DNA from: Candidatus Dormiibacterota bacterium
GTDB lineage: Bacteria; Chloroflexota; Dormibacteria; Aeolococcales; Aeolococcaceae
Assembly (NCBI GenBank): GCA_003162415.1
Contig: PMOL01000016.1
Coordinates: 106,095-170,094 of the forward strand
DNA length: 64,000 nt
Direction of reading: 5' to 3'
The position numbers and the translations under genes are program-made. Below are positions 63,779-64,000 of the stretch, one piece after another; position 1 is the stretch's first letter; every line of letters starts with the position of its first letter. The notes beneath the pieces were generated by a model. That model ran no database searches. It saw nothing but the letters and a program-made list of their open reading frames with translations, and had not been told where the DNA came from.

Positions 63779-64000
63779 TTACCCCGAGGCGAACCGGACC
63801 AGGTGAGCGCCGCTGCACGTGAATGTGTAGGTCACGCCTCCAGCAGTGATGGCACCGGACGATTGCTGCGGCGTGGACGACGAGCTCGAGGCACCGCTGT
63901 GCCCGCTGGTTGGCTGAAACGACGTCCAGATCGGCGGCGCTAGTGACACCCCTCCCGGAAAGCACTCCACGACGGGTTGATCCCAGAGCGCCAGCAGACC
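63779..64000 (-). CDS. C-terminal fragment of a protein cut by the window
   Basis: An open minus-strand frame of 73 codons enters from the right edge and ends at 63779. It reads LLALWDQPVVECFPGG, then a Ser-rich linker and YTFTCSGAHLVRFASG. A Cys pair and the Ser-rich stretch suggest an exported protein. Not identifiable from the fragment. Confidence 0.5.
   Translation of the reverse strand, partial: GLLALWDQPVVECFPGGVSLAPPIWTSFQPTSGHSGASSSSSTPQQSSGAITAGGVTYTFTCSGAHLVRFASG

Overview
The window is GC-rich, densely packed bacterial DNA. A complete-looking hopanoid operon with a type 2 IPP isomerase, a ThiO/ThiS/ThiG/ThiE thiamine operon, a PhoB/PhoR-Pst-PhoU phosphate block with two PstB copies, many lipoboxes and secreted acid-type proteases (G1 and S53 families) suggest a soil bacterium of the Chloroflexota / Candidatus Dormibacterota / actinobacterial sphere. 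This placement is an inference from gene content; no rRNA or intact tRNA is present to test it.

Left part, 1-33.9 kb, is core-like. On the minus strand one tightly overlapping operon runs from a polyprenyl synthase (8642) through idi2, hpnC, hpnD, hpnE, shc and hpnH to hpnA (cut by the left edge): isoprenoid units to squalene, then hopene, then side-chain extension. A divergent phoR/phoB pair follows, then thiO-thiS-thiG-thiE, then pstS-pstC-pstA-pstB-pstB-phoU behind CTTAACC repeats that may be PhoB boxes. From 20 to 34 kb come exported or membrane proteins (G1 peptidase, YVTN/PKD surface protein, BNR-type lipoprotein, S53 peptidase), a proline iminopeptidase, a membrane glycosyltransferase-like protein and a PEP-mutase/isocitrate-lyase family enzyme.

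Right part, about 34-61 kb, is a mosaic accessory island. It holds three minus-strand 3' halves of tRNA-Ser(UGA) and two of tRNA-Leu(CAA), each followed about 110-120 bp beyond the anticodon by paired direct repeats that look like integrase arm sites. These read as scars of several tRNA-targeted integrations. The two tRNA-Leu scars, each with an adjacent paralogous membrane protein gene, bracket about 20 kb. Cargo includes an HTH/pYEATS-like pair divergent from an AbiEi/AbiEii toxin-antitoxin pair with an 11-bp inverted-repeat operator, a 759-aa protein with a PD-(D/E)XK-type motif, a DUF6188-like protein, an ECF sigma/anti-sigma pair, and a coupled three-gene operon (TIGR04255-like, HTH, unknown). 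An IS481 transposase remnant and a frameshifted TPR gene show decay.

The most unusual stretch is 49.9-54.8 kb. Ten same-orientation copies of a roughly 22-bp repeat (consensus ACATTNRCGGATGCTSGCCTG) lie 140-1130 bp apart and mark off small, unrelated genes on either strand (PPIase-like lipoprotein, small cytosolic protein, membrane protein, lipoprotein, cytidine deaminase, lone ClpX-type zinc finger, micro-proteins, CxxC protein). It is laid out like a gene-cassette array but without recognisable attC sites. The right end (61-64 kb) returns to ordinary genes: an epimerase, a methyltransferase, a lipoprotein and a truncated gene.
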